A stretch of DNA of 64,000 nucleotides from Undaria pinnatifida (lineage: Eukaryota > Sar > Phaeophyceae > Laminariales > Alariaceae): contig JABAKD010000011.1 of assembly GCA_012845835.1 (NCBI GenBank), positions 2,596,501 to 2,660,500 on the forward strand, given 5' to 3'. How positions within the stretch are numbered: position 1 is the first letter of the stretch; each line of letters starts with the position of its first letter. A program made the translations under genes and the position numbers. Shown piece by piece: positions 35,401 through 43,805 of the stretch. Below the pieces are notes generated by a model. It was not told where the DNA came from. It did no database searches and was given only the letters and a program-made list of their open reading frames with translations.

Positions 35401-38400
35401 GGGTGCGTCAGCATAAGGAACCCTATCGGAGTTCAGAGGCGAAACGGTCGAAAATATCATGATCATTACAGCATGTGGAAGATTGAACGCAACAAATACA
35501 TACCAGGTACATGTTTGTGGAGCGGAATTGAATATAAAATTACAGGAGGCGTGTTTAGTTGGGGGGCCGCATAGAATTGTAGTAGTGGTCCCTCAACAGT
35601 GCTGGTGTGCGCCAGGCGGAAATACCGGCACTATAGCGGCAGCCGGCAATACTCCACATACTGCCACTACTGGTTGTTCCCATCTGTGCCAAGCGATTTC
35701 ATAGCCACTATAGCGGGCAACCGGCACTACTCAACCGGCGCTATAGAGGGACCACTGCTACTGTACATATTTGAGAGAGCTAACACGTTTGAGGATGAAC
35801 TCGAAGGCAGGAGACAGCCAGTAACGCAACGGGAATTAGAGAAGCGGAGCCAGCAGCACAACGGGTACTAGAGAAGCGAAGAATCAACACAAATGGGTAC
35901 TAGAGAAGAGAAGCATACGGCAAAGAACAGAAAGCTGGCTGAAAACCCTACTGGCAGAAACTCCCACCACCGTTGATGTGAGGGGCTAAGGTTGAATGGT
36001 TTGGTTTGGCTTAACGTTACGAAGATTTTACGAAGCCCCGGGTGCGAGGGGAGGGGATATGCCCAAGGTGCATAACCCTTTTACCGCTGCAAAAACTGTC
36101 GCACACTAATTCCAAGTAGTCTGTCGCCCACAGGGGGACGCAGTTCTGAAAGGATTAAGAGCAACGGGCGACAAGCGCGCAGCATGCTGGTACTACAGCA
36201 CGCCTTCCCTAGTCGGTTGACGAGACCGCGCTTGTTGTGTATTAGGTCGCTACACCAGTTTCTCAGAAGGGTTACACAAACCCTATAACCTTCTTACTGC
36301 GGAAAAATACGAAGGGAAAAACTGCAAGGTAAACCTCTCGCAGTTCTAACTGTCATTACCAGCTGCTTCCAAGCTCTTGGCTTTGTGGTCAGTGTCTCAG
36401 GTGGTGGCGAATGCATCTCGGATGTTGCCCGCATGTCCCCCTGAAAACGGGCGCAGCAGCTTTGCTGACTCATCTACCGTATGATTCGGTCGTCCAGGCC
36501 CATGAGGACCGCGGCCTTTGGCCTCGTCGACCCACGGGTTTTCCCTCGCCGCCACGGTCAGGGCGCCCCTCCCGTTCCCCTGCCCTGTTTAGCAACGGAT
36601 AGCTTATTTTACTCCATCATTTCCGAGTAGAAAGACGAGGGCGCTTTAGTACCGCAAAGACTATCCAATTATATTTCCAAGTAGTATTGTATATCCCCCA
36701 AAACGAGGGCTCTTGACATGTAGTACCGCAAAAATGATCCAAATCTTTTTCCGAGTAGTATTGTATGTCCCAAAAACGTGAACGCAAGACAGCAGTTGCT
36801 CGCTCTTACTCGCTCTAAAAGTAGATCATCCAGGTCCATGAGGACCGCAGCCTATTATCATAGCGCATGTCACGCATAAATACAACAAACTAAACGAAAA
36901 CAAACAAACGCCTCCTTAAGTGTACCCCTTTCGGTACTTCCAAAACTGTCCCACTCTATTTCCAAGTAGTTTATCCTCAAAAGCGTGGTTGCAAGCAGCA
37001 GTCGATGACTCACTCTAGATCATCCAGGTCCATGAGGACCGCAGCCTTGGCCTCGTCGAACCACGGGTCTTCCTCCGCCGCCATGGACAGGGTACCCTTC
37101 CCCTTCCCCCTCGCCCTGCTCAATGCCGCCGGCCTGTTGTCCCCCGAGAATGCCGTGGACTTGACGGCAAGCGGCGCCTTTTTTTGCGAATGAACGTTTT
37201 GATTGAACGGTGAAGGTACGCAACATCAGCCGTCGACGTCTTCATCAAGTGCATCAGCAGTACGCGTCGGCACTTGTAAATTTTGGCATTCAAGAATTTC
37301 AGGCTCGAGTTTTTTTTTTAAAACGAAAATAGGCACATAGCCTCTTTTGGTACTGAAAATAATGTATGACACACCCTGCCTGACACCTGAATTCCAGCCC
37401 GGCCAGGAATAAGAGGTTCTTATTTGGTGTCGCATGTCGCTGTATGGCGATTAGAACCCTTGCGGGACCCACGTACAGCAGTCAGTATAGTGACGAAGAC
37501 GTTTTTCACTTTCTTCCAGCCCAATTCATATTAATATTAATAGGAGCTGTTCACACTCAATGGCATTTTGGACCAAGTCATGGTAGCAACCACTTAGGTG
37601 TCTTCCCTTCTCTCCCCCCAGTGCATGCCTTCGTTTGTATCGCGCGTGGGGGAAATTCGTCCACACATATGATACTACCTGGTATACATATAGCGCGTTC
37701 TTTCAATTCCATTTCACACTCAATGGCATTTTGGACAAGACATGGTAGCAACCACTTAGGTGTCTTCCCTTCTCTCCTCCCAGTGCATGCCTTCGTTTGT
37801 ATCGCGCGTGGGGTCAATTCGTCCACACATACTATACTACCTGGTATACAACAGCGCGTTCTTTCAATTCCACCGGCAGCCATTACCAAGGTCTTGCTTC
37901 GATTCAGTTAGCGGGCGGCTTTAGCCACAAAAACTTTGTGCGAGTATGGCCCAGAATCGATTATCGATGGGGCCGGTCGCCCCGGTGGCGTATCAGGTTG
38001 TCCTCGAGCCTGGTATATGGCAGTTTCGTGAGTTCGAATCCCCCCGAATGCATACTCGTATAAATTCGTTGGGACTTTTTCTTGTGCACAAATTGACTTG
38101 CGGAAAGCGCGAGAGCGTGAGTTAGCAACACTCGATGAAAAATCGACGAGCAGTAGGATTACTGAACCCTATGCGCGATAAAAATTGAAGGCAAGAACCT
38201 GGGGGGAGAAGGGACGACACCTGTGACCACGGCTTGTCCAGAAGCTGGAAAGTAGATATGTGTGAAAAAAAAAAAAAAAAAAAATCGATACGAAAGAAGT
38301 ATAATACTCCAGGACAACACATCAAGGCACAGCAGTCCGTATTTACGTTCTGATGGGGAGTTCAGCGTATAGTTTAGAGGGCTGGCTGGCGGGATGTACC

Positions 38401-39386
38401 GCTGTTATGCCGTGTGTGGAAACTGAAGAACTACGAGTACTGCCGCGCTGTTTTCTGGAGGCTACCGGTTTGTCGAGGATGTAAAAAGGCGACTGAACTT
38501 TGCTTGCTCCGTACCAGGTATTATGCAACGAACTTGGCGGTCTGGGTTAAAATTCGTACCTGCAGCCGGCTACGAGTACTCGTATAAAGTACCAAACAGA
38601 TGGTAGACCACACCTGATACCTGATGGGGTGTTGAGTGTTTAGGGGGCCGACGGGCCGGACATGCAGCTATCTCGCGCACATGAATCGGAAACTGTTTTG
38701 GAGGATGGAAGGAGGCTGGAATGGCAACTGAAGTCTGCTTGCTTCGCAGCAGCAGTGCTGCGCAGTGCTCGCAGAGCGCCGGGTTTTAAATCGTGCTGGT
38801 ACCAGGTAATATCAGAGAGTGCCAGCAACGCTACATGAACTACATGAGACACTTTCGTTGTTTTCTTTTGATCGTAAGTTCTGGTTGGCGGATAACGGCT
38901 CCCCAGCACAACCTCTGCAAAGCATCGCAGCCTACCCGAGAGTGTGGTGGGCCTGCCCGCCCTGCGCAGTAGCAGCCGTGCGATCAGATAGGCTCGTGAC
39001 GAGAGAGCCAGTTCTATCAATAGATCTCGTTCGAGCGAGATCACGCGCACAAGTATGGTACTAGCAGGAGTGTGCACCGCACACGAACTTTGCTCTATGA
39101 TCAACAAGGAAACAAGAACAGCCTGATGACCGCCTCGGCTGCGATGATTTGCCTCTCGAATACCCGATGCCAGCCCCTCTAACGTGGACTGGAACGCTTG
39201 GGGCAAGCACCCCTCCTACTGGAGATTGAATCCCGTTTGAACGGGGTACTTCTGCTACTGCTTCTGCTGGACGTACGCAGAAGATATGCCATTGTTTATG
39301 CAATCGGAAAAAAACATGCAAGCTCTCACCACAAAGGCATCCGCGGCGGCGAGCGCGCCGAGTGTGAGGCAGCAAACACGGAACAT
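23499..39386 (-). CDS. PGK: Plastid phosphoglycerate kinase with bipartite presequence, 16 exons
   Basis: PGK transfers phosphate between 1,3-bisphosphoglycerate and ADP (Calvin cycle and glycolysis). Exons on the minus strand: 39330-39386, 37014-37177, 34948-35031, 33942-34056, 32907-33041, 32645-32699, 32265-32314, 31878-31960, 30017-30074, 29577-29672, 28993-29094, 27274-27375, 26636-26710, 25117-25191, 24771-24866, 23499-23609 (TAG). All phases match, giving 485 residues; introns are GT-AG. Conserved blocks in order: [114 protein letters not shown]. Exon 1 is a signal peptide, [19 protein letters not shown]; exon 2 continues AP and then a Ser/Ala/Arg-rich transit-peptide-like stretch up to [17 protein letters not shown] is an ASAFAP-type motif. 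An in-frame TGA seven codons before the ATG supports the start. Introns hold SINEs, MITEs and a pogo-like element. Confidence 0.95.
23640..24250. repeat. GGTCGGTC minisatellite with a copy of the last PGK exon edge
   Basis: GGTCGGTCGG and TTGGTCGGT tracts fill the downstream half of PGK intron 15. Embedded at 23755-23806 is a second copy of the acceptor side of exon 16 (GAGATGTGCGACATGTTGTC, CGCAAACCCGGCCTGTC), which on the minus strand would read [12 protein letters not shown] before diverging. The true exon edge ends at 23609. Confidence 0.8.
24340..24553 (+). mobile_element. SINE family A, 5'-truncated copy with A-tail
   Basis: Matches the body of the element at 19150-19484: GCAGCGTGGGTAGGC, GAGTTGACGAGGC, TCCCGCGATAAAAACGAAG, CCGTAGTGGGGAGGGGGGAG, CCCCGGATCTGAGTTAC. 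It ends in 14 A at 24540-24553, as expected for a retroposon. The tRNA-like head is missing. It lies in PGK intron 15. Confidence 0.8.
25533..25754. mobile_element. hAT-like MITE, copy 2
   Basis: Second copy of the 215-bp element at 16942-17156, sharing ACGGGTCATGACCCGGCCCG-type left sequence, GTCGGGTCGG internal blocks, CTTTCAAGTATCGCGGGTCG and the right end GGCCCGTGAAAAGCCTTG. An AGTATTT motif flanks both sides, directly on the left and two bases away on the right. It lies in PGK intron 13. Confidence 0.7.
26113..26205 (-). repeat. Dispersed element copy, GCAGCTTGCAAAGATGAG family
   Basis: On the minus strand: ACGAGCGGCCGGTGTATTAC, GCCGCTTGCAAGGATGAG, TATCGACCCTAGATTTGTCG, AGCTGACGTAGTTAGAATAT. 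It lies in PGK intron 13, 350 bases from the hAT-like MITE. Confidence 0.7.
26900..27230. repeat. (CCACCACC)n / CACCACCTCTA minisatellite in PGK intron 12
   Basis: Irregular CCACCA with an ordered stretch of ~13-bp ACCACCTCTATC-type units at about 26980-27080. It produces spurious Gly-Gly-Asp-Arg-rich frames on the minus strand. Confidence 0.85.
28347..28656 (-). mobile_element. tRNA-derived SINE, family B, with 72-nt tRNA-like head
   Basis: On the minus strand the head is exactly 72 nt (28656 down to 28585). It has a GTCCCC/GGGGAC acceptor stem, a TTCGAAT loop at the canonical T-loop position, four of five T-stem pairs and a weak D-arm. The anticodon stem is mostly unpaired, so it is tRNA-like rather than a tRNA. 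The body includes TCGACGAGC, GCGCGATAGAAATGAAGGCA, GACAAGGGAAGACACCTGTG and CATGGCTTGTCCAGAAGG, and ends in an A-run at about 28350. A second full copy lies at 37973-38284. It lies in PGK intron 11. Confidence 0.85.
29150..29575. repeat. CATCC pentanucleotide tracts in PGK introns 9 and 10
   Basis: CATCCCATCC runs at about 29160-29260 and 29505-29575. The second directly abuts the exon-10 donor at 29576, so the repeat grows right up to a splice site. Confidence 0.8.
30652..31778. mobile_element. Pogo/Tigger-like DNA transposon, internally deleted
   Basis: A 1,127-bp element with inverted ends: left CAGTCAAACCCCGCTTAAAG, right CTTTAAGCGGGGTTTGATTG, with one mismatch. It is flanked by TA on both sides (30650-30651, 31779-31780). 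Subterminal TTAAAGACG motifs repeat inside each end. A TA target site and CAGT...AACC ends are characteristic of pogo/Tigger elements in the Tc1/mariner superfamily. It sits in PGK intron 8 and retains only the C-terminal transposase part. Confidence 0.85.
30767..31201 (+). pseudogene. C-terminal remnant of pogo-like transposase
   Basis: Open frame inside the pogo-like element, ending in TAG at 31199. It reads [20 protein letters not shown], an acidic stretch ([15 protein letters not shown]), then [20 protein letters not shown]. The order of a helical segment, an acidic linker and a final leucine-spaced helix resembles the tail after the DDE domain of Tigger/Jerky transposases. The catalytic and DNA-binding domains are absent. 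The assignment depends mainly on the element's ends. Confidence 0.5.
33400..33930. repeat. CTAT/CTGC tetranucleotide tracts in PGK intron 4
   Basis: Interrupted (CTAT)n, (CTGC)n and CCATC tracts, ending a few bases before the exon-4 donor at 33941. Three long plus-strand frames here are Tyr/Leu/Ser-rich artefacts of the repeat. Confidence 0.85.
33990..34440 (-). repeat. Tandem copies of the PGK exon-4 acceptor
   Basis: The junction CTTTTAG then GGTGTTGGTGCGCTGCGACC (minus strand, exon start 34056) is followed upstream in intron 3 by copies of GAAACCGCTTTTAGG with G-rich spacers at about 34118, 34195, 34262, 34363 and 34412. The copy at 34167-34200 includes coding sequence and would read [11 protein letters not shown] against [11 protein letters not shown] in the true exon. 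Units are 60-110 bp. Confidence 0.85.
35580..35760. mobile_element. 181-bp MITE with TAG(T/C)AGTGGTCCCTC ends
   Basis: Left end TAGTAGTGGTCCCTC, right end GAGGGACCACTGCTA. The interior is rich in short inverted CCGGCACTATAGCGG-like blocks and contains GCCAAGCGATTTCA. Related sequence lies at about 48420-48560 (GCCAAGCGATTTCACCCGTA) and 52380-52520. No clear target duplication was found. It lies in PGK intron 2. Confidence 0.65.
36060..37010 (-). repeat. Degenerate copies of the PGK exon-2 end and its donor flank
   Basis: The exon-2 end on the minus strand (GCTGCGGTCCTCATGGACCT, GGATGATCTAGA, then GTGAGT) is copied at 36826-36852 and, with more of the exon, at 36478-36600. The intervening sequence repeats a block of AAAACGTGGG, ACTACTTGGAAATA and TTTTGCGGTA at 36.10, 36.63, 36.70, 36.77 and 36.97 kb. 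Copies have lost the reading frame and the GTGAGT donor. Confidence 0.75.
37545..37885 (-). mobile_element. Two tandem 5'-truncated SINE family B copies
   Basis: Minus-strand copies of the SINE-B body at about 37550-37680 and 37720-37860: CGCGCGATACAAACGAAGGC, ATGCACTGGGAGG/GGGG, GAAGGGAAGACACCTAAGTG, TTGCTACCATG. The two copies are about 95 percent alike and carry the same flanks, so the pair arose by local duplication after one insertion. It lies in PGK intron 1. Confidence 0.8.
37973..38284 (+). mobile_element. Full-length SINE family B with poly-A tail
   Basis: A tRNA-like head (37973-38046) holds GGTCGCCCCGGTGGCG as box A and GAGTTCGAATCCC as box B. The body includes AAATCGACGAGCAG, GCGCGATAAAAATTGAAGGC, GAGAAGGGACGACACCTGTG and ACGGCTTGTCCAGAAGCTGG. 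It ends in an A-run of about 20 (38263-38284). The motif ATCGAT occurs just before the head and just after the tail, a possible short target duplication. It lies in PGK intron 1. Confidence 0.85.
38340..38810 (+). repeat. Two diverged direct copies of a ~190-bp unit
   Basis: CTGATGGGGAGTTCAGCGTA at 38350 and CTGATGGGGTGTTGAGTGTT at 38622 start units that share AGGGCTGGCTGGCGGG/GGGGGCCGACGGGCCGG-like, GGAAACTG, ACTGAA(C/G)T(T/C)TGCTTGCT and TACCAGGTA(T/A)TAT. A 188-codon open frame on the minus strand overlaps the second copy but has no motif. In PGK intron 1. Confidence 0.5.
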
Positions 39387-40475
39387 GATGGTTCTGCTCT
39401 TAGGTCAGCGTAGCTATAAGTTGACCAGGAGATAGCAGGGGAGGCAGATGAAGTTTGTTGAAGTCTGTTGACGGAAGGATCGCCCTCGCGAGCTTGCCTC
39501 ACCCATTCACATACGTCCTGAAAACATGCTCTTAACATCGAACTCCTTTGCCAAGAGATTTTTGTGGCCTCTCTCGGTAAACCTGACAGATCAGGCGAGA
39601 TGAGGAAGGGAGCTCTCAATCATACACCGAAGCCAAGGGAAACTGTGCGCTGTCCAGGCAGCCGAGGCGGTAGCAGCCGAAACAAGCACACAGGAACAAT
39701 CAGGAATCAGCAATCACAGAACAAAAGGCCCACGTTTTAGAATAAAATTTGAAAACGTCAAAAACGCGGCGGAATCAATTTATCAATTAACTATCCTCTT
39801 GGAAGCCTGGCAACGACGACACGACCAGTTCTATAGGACGTACCAGGTCCATATAGACGTGTTGAAGCTTTTTCGGCTATCGGGTATCGGCCGGGGGCAC
39901 ACCACTGGGTTGAGAAATATGCTAGTGTCGAATAGACAAGTCTTTCGTACGCTTGATCCAGTACTTCCCTCTTCAGCCAGACTTTTACTCGTAATCCATA
40001 TCACGAACGAATGAGAACATGTTTCGCACCTTCCGCTCGGTCGTGGATGCCGTACCCTTTTGTGCGAGTGTGATACTTGATACTCGTATGCGTATTGTTT
40101 ACATTGCTTATTATTGCCTACGCTTCGCTTGCTTAGGCATCTGTCAGACTACGCAGCTCTGCCATTTGCGATCAAAGGTCGAGGGGCAAAAGCCCCGACA
40201 CCCAGCAAGGAGTCGCACCGAGCCTAACCATTCCTACAGCAGTAAACCTGATCGCTCGCAGCGGAAATACCACCAGAATTTCCTGAAGGGGCCAGAGAGA
40301 GCCCAATGCCTGCGGCAACTTAGTCAGAGAGATATGCTCGATGTTCGATGTTCATCATTCGATTATCTGCGTCGATCCGGATCCGTTCTTTAAAGCGTTG
40401 TGCAAGAACGCAAGAACTCCCTTCGGCAGGGTATCATCGGCGATTGATTGATTGTTATTACAGACAAAAATAATA
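39387..40475. other. Region upstream of PGK; no gene recognised
   Basis: Should contain the PGK promoter on the minus strand. No TATA-like or other defined element stands out. Open frames at 39799-40393 have no recognisable motif. Confidence 0.35.
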
Positions 40476-40479
40476 CGAC

Positions 40480-42990
40480 AATCCGGTTTCGGTTTCGGTT
40501 TCGCTGTCGGTTCTGGTTTGGATTTGGGTGTCTGTTTGGTTTCGGTTTCATTTTCGATTTCTGTTCTGGGTGCGGTTTTGGTTCCAGTTCCGGTTCTGGG
40601 TTCGGTTTCGGAATCGGTTCTGTCGGTTGCGGGTTCGGTTTCGGTTTCGGTTTCGGTTTCGGTTTCAGTTTCGGTCTCGGTTTCGGTTTCAGTTTCGGTT
40701 TCGGTTTCAGTTTCGGTTTCGGCTTCGGCTTAGGTTTCGGTGTCAGATTCGATTTCAGTGTCTGTTTCGGTTTCGGTCTCGGTTTTTCGGTTTTCGCTGT
40801 CGATTTCAGTTGCGGTTTCCGCTACGGTTGAGTGTACGGTTTCGGCTTCGGTTTTGGATTCAGTTTCGGTGTCGCTTTCGGTTGTCGCTGTCGGTTTCCG
40901 TTTGGGTTTCAATTTCAGTTGTGGTTTCGGTTACCGTTGCTATAATAAGATTAAGGGGCTGTTACAGACACAGGCCAGCCTTTGCAGGTTTCTCTACTAG
41001 GCAGGTTCCGCGTTGGTCACTCACTTGTACTAGATACGCTCTTACTTGTATTATAGATAGTTCCACACACGCCACGGACGAACTGAGTAGCGTGAAATTC
41101 CGCGAGGCAAAACAACCATCCCCTTTTTCCTATACGCACATGCCTTCAAAGGCATGTGAGACCTTTTTATATCCAGCAGTATCCCATATCTTACGCCTTG
41201 GTAGACTCCCAGGGGAATACCGTAACACTAGCCCACCCTGATGAGCCGCATAATATGTAGAAATATGGAAGATTGGGGAAGCACCGGTTCCACGGTCTAC
41301 AACACATGACTCGAAGAAGATGCGGCTCTTCGCAACCTACTCCCGCACCTCTACCCTGCGAGGCTACGGCGCCTCAGGGTAAATGCTACAGCAGAAGACC
41401 TCAAACGAAGGACGGAAGACGTGAAAAGGAGAAAGGGTACAAAACATTCCAGCGAAAAGCGGGATCGACAGGCATGAGAGCTATCACTTCCGCAGATTAT
41501 TAGCGAATACCATAACATTGCGGTTTTGGTTTCGGTTTCGGTTTCGGTTTCGGTTTCGGTTTCGGTTTCGGTTTCGGTTTCGGTTTCGGTTTCGGTTTCG
41601 GTTTCGGTTTCGGTTTCGGTTTTGGTTTCGGTTTCGGTTTCGGTTTCGGTTTCAATTTCGGTTTCGGTTTCGGTTTCGGTTTCGGTTTCGGTTTCGGCTT
41701 CGGTTTCGGCTTCGGTTCTGTTTCGTCTCGTATTCATTTGTGTCGGTTTCAGTTTCGGTTTTGATTTTGGATCCAGCCCCGGTTATGGTGTCGGGTTCGG
41801 TGTCAGTTTCGATTCCGGTTTCAGTTTCGGCTTCGGTTTCGGCTTTAGTTTCGGTTTCGGCTTCAATTTCTTTTTTGATGTTGGATCCAGCCCCGGTTTC
41901 GGTTTCGGTTTCGGCTTCGGTTTCGGTTTCGGTCTCGGTCTCGGTCTCAGTTCCGGTTTCGGTTTCGTTTGTGTCGGTTTCAGTTTCGGTTTCGATTTTG
42001 GATCCAGTGCCGGTTATGGTTTCAGGTTCGGTTTCAGGTTCGGTTTCGATTTTGGCTTTGGGTTTAGTTTCGGGTTCGGTTTCAGTTTCTGTTTTGTCGG
42101 TTTCTTTTTAAGCCTCAGTTTTTTGTTTCTGTTTCTGTTTTCCGCCCGCCCCTCTTCCGATTTTGGTCGGTGCCGGTTGTTGCGGGTTCGGTTTATCTTT
42201 CAGCTCCGATTCCGCTTCTGCTTCTGGTTTCGGGTTCCGTTTCGGGTCCCGTTTCGAGTTTGGCTTTGAATGTGGTTTTGCTTTGGTTTCTGGTTTCGGT
42301 GTCGGTTTCGTATTCTATTTCGGTGTGTTTTCGGTTTCGGTTGCTGCATCGTCTCTTTCAGTTTCGGTTTCGTTTTCGTTTTCGGTTCCAATTGTGCGGT
42401 TAACTGTTCTCTTTTAGTTTCGGTTCCTGATCCGTTTCTTTCGGTTTCGGTGTCAGTTTTGGCTTCGGTTTCGGTGTCGGTTTCGGTTCCGGTTTCTGTC
42501 GGTCCTGGTTCCGGTTCCGGTTCGTTCGGTTTCTCTTCTCGCCAACGTTTCTTCGGCTTAGGTTTTGGTTTCGCTGTCGGTTCCACAGTTCTTTCGGTTT
42601 CGGTTTCGGTTTGGGCTCCGGCTCCACCCGTTTCGATTTTGGTTCCGCTTTCGGTTATTATACACTTTCGGTTGCTGTTTCCGTGTCCGTTTGTTTTTGG
42701 TTTTGATTTTGGTTCGGTTTCGATCTCTGTTCGATTTTCGGCTTCAGTTATATCAGTTTCTGTTGTTTGGTTTTTGGTTTCGGTTCCCGCCAGTCTCGGT
42801 TCGATTTCTCTTTTTTGGGTTACTTTGGTTGAAATCGTTTTCGGTTCAAGTTCCAGTTCTTTCGGTTTCGGCTTCGGTTTCGGTGCTTTCGGTTTTGCAT
42901 CGGTTCCGGTTTCGATCCTCTCGTTTGTTCGGCTGCGGTTCAACCTGTTTCTGTTTGGATACCGCCGGTTTCGGTTTTAATTCCGATTCG
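40480..42990. repeat. TTTCGG hexanucleotide satellite, about 2.5 kb
   Basis: Arrays of GGTTTC with variants (GGTTCC, GGCTTC, GGTGTC) at 40480-40940 and 41515-42990. The core at 41520-41700 is nearly perfect. The unit has no stop codon in any of six frames, so long frames of Gly-Phe, Val-Ser, Phe-Arg, Glu-Thr, Arg-Asn and Pro-Lys repeats appear on both strands. The spacer 40940-41515 carries no recognised gene. Decayed relatives occur at about 44140-44420. Confidence 0.95.
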
Positions 42991-43009
42991 TCGGTTTAGG
43001 TTCAAGTTA

Positions 43010-43200
43010 TCAGGGTGCTTGCAATGTACCGGGTTTGGTTGAGTAGGAGTTGGGTACGAATCCATGTAACAATAATAGTGAATTGAAACCGTCGAAGGTC
43101 ACAATCTAAGGTCAGTCTAACCCACGAAAAAAGCGTGAGTGAAGAAGGGTTAAAGCCAACTCTTACAATGAACCGATTATGAAAACCGAAAATAAAGTTT
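43010..43200 (+). repeat. Fragment of fold-back MITE (AGGGTGTTTGCGAT family)
   Basis: CAGGGTGCTTGCAATGTACC, GGTTTGGTTGAGTAGGA, AACAATAATAGTGAATTGAA, ACCGTCGAAGGTCACAATCT and AACCCACGAAA follow the order of one arm of the elements at 58526-58786 and 59573-59867. Confidence 0.6.
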
Positions 43201-43479
43201 TCAATACCGTCGCAGGCGTGTTTGACACGGCGAACGGGAGAATCGGGCCGGCTCTTCTCAAAGTCCAACTAGACGTTTTTCCGAGACGCATCCAACGACG
43301 TTTGGTTGCCGTTTCTCGGGACAGTTTTTTTTTCGATACACCGCAGGTGTCTCAAAATCAGGTTCGGACGCTATTTAATTATATTCGATAAATGGGCCAT
43401 TTTTTCGGATGAAACTGCGATATATATCTGAAACTGGTTTGGAGATACTTTTAATAAAATTCAAAGTGATGTATATATA

Positions 43480-43805
43480 CCCACGTCCTTCAAAACTCCG
43501 CCCTTCCCTCACCGGTCATTCGATTTACAGGATTCATTTGATAAACGGATGAATTTCCTTCCACGGCTGTCAGATTTTGTCCCCCACAGAAACGGGTTTT
43601 AAAGTTTCCACGCACAGACTGACTAACATCACCCTGTTGATCCTGATAGCTACACCTAAGTTGCAAGGGGAGTCGCCGACCTATAACCTTAACGAGGACA
43701 CACAACCCGCAATACGCGCGATCGGAGTATCACACACAGCTTGCAAAGATGAGTTTCGACAAAACCTTCGATCTCACAGCTGGAGTGTATTTTCATTTTT
43801 TATAT
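43480..43805 (+). repeat. Complete copy of the ~325-bp dispersed element
   Basis: Near-collinear with 10020-10345: CCCACGTCCTTCAAAACTCC, GGATTCATTTGATAAACGGA, ACGGGTTTTAAAGTTTCCAC, GCACAGACTGACTAACATCA, CGATCGGAGTATCACACACA, GCTTGCAAAGATGAGTTTCG, ends in T-rich sequence. No inverted ends and no open frame were seen, so its class is unknown. Confidence 0.8.

Noticed and set aside
37005..37193. Plus-strand small protein starting [18 protein letters not shown]
   Set aside because: It is the antisense of PGK exon 2, whose phase and motif context are much stronger.
38640..39206. 188-codon minus-strand open frame
   Set aside because: Lies inside PGK intron 1, overlaps a diverged direct repeat, and shows no motif.
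40448..42980. Open frames up to 247 codons of Ser-Val, Phe-Arg, Gly-Phe and Glu-Thr repeats
   Set aside because: Explained by a stop-free hexanucleotide satellite; frames exist equally on both strands.
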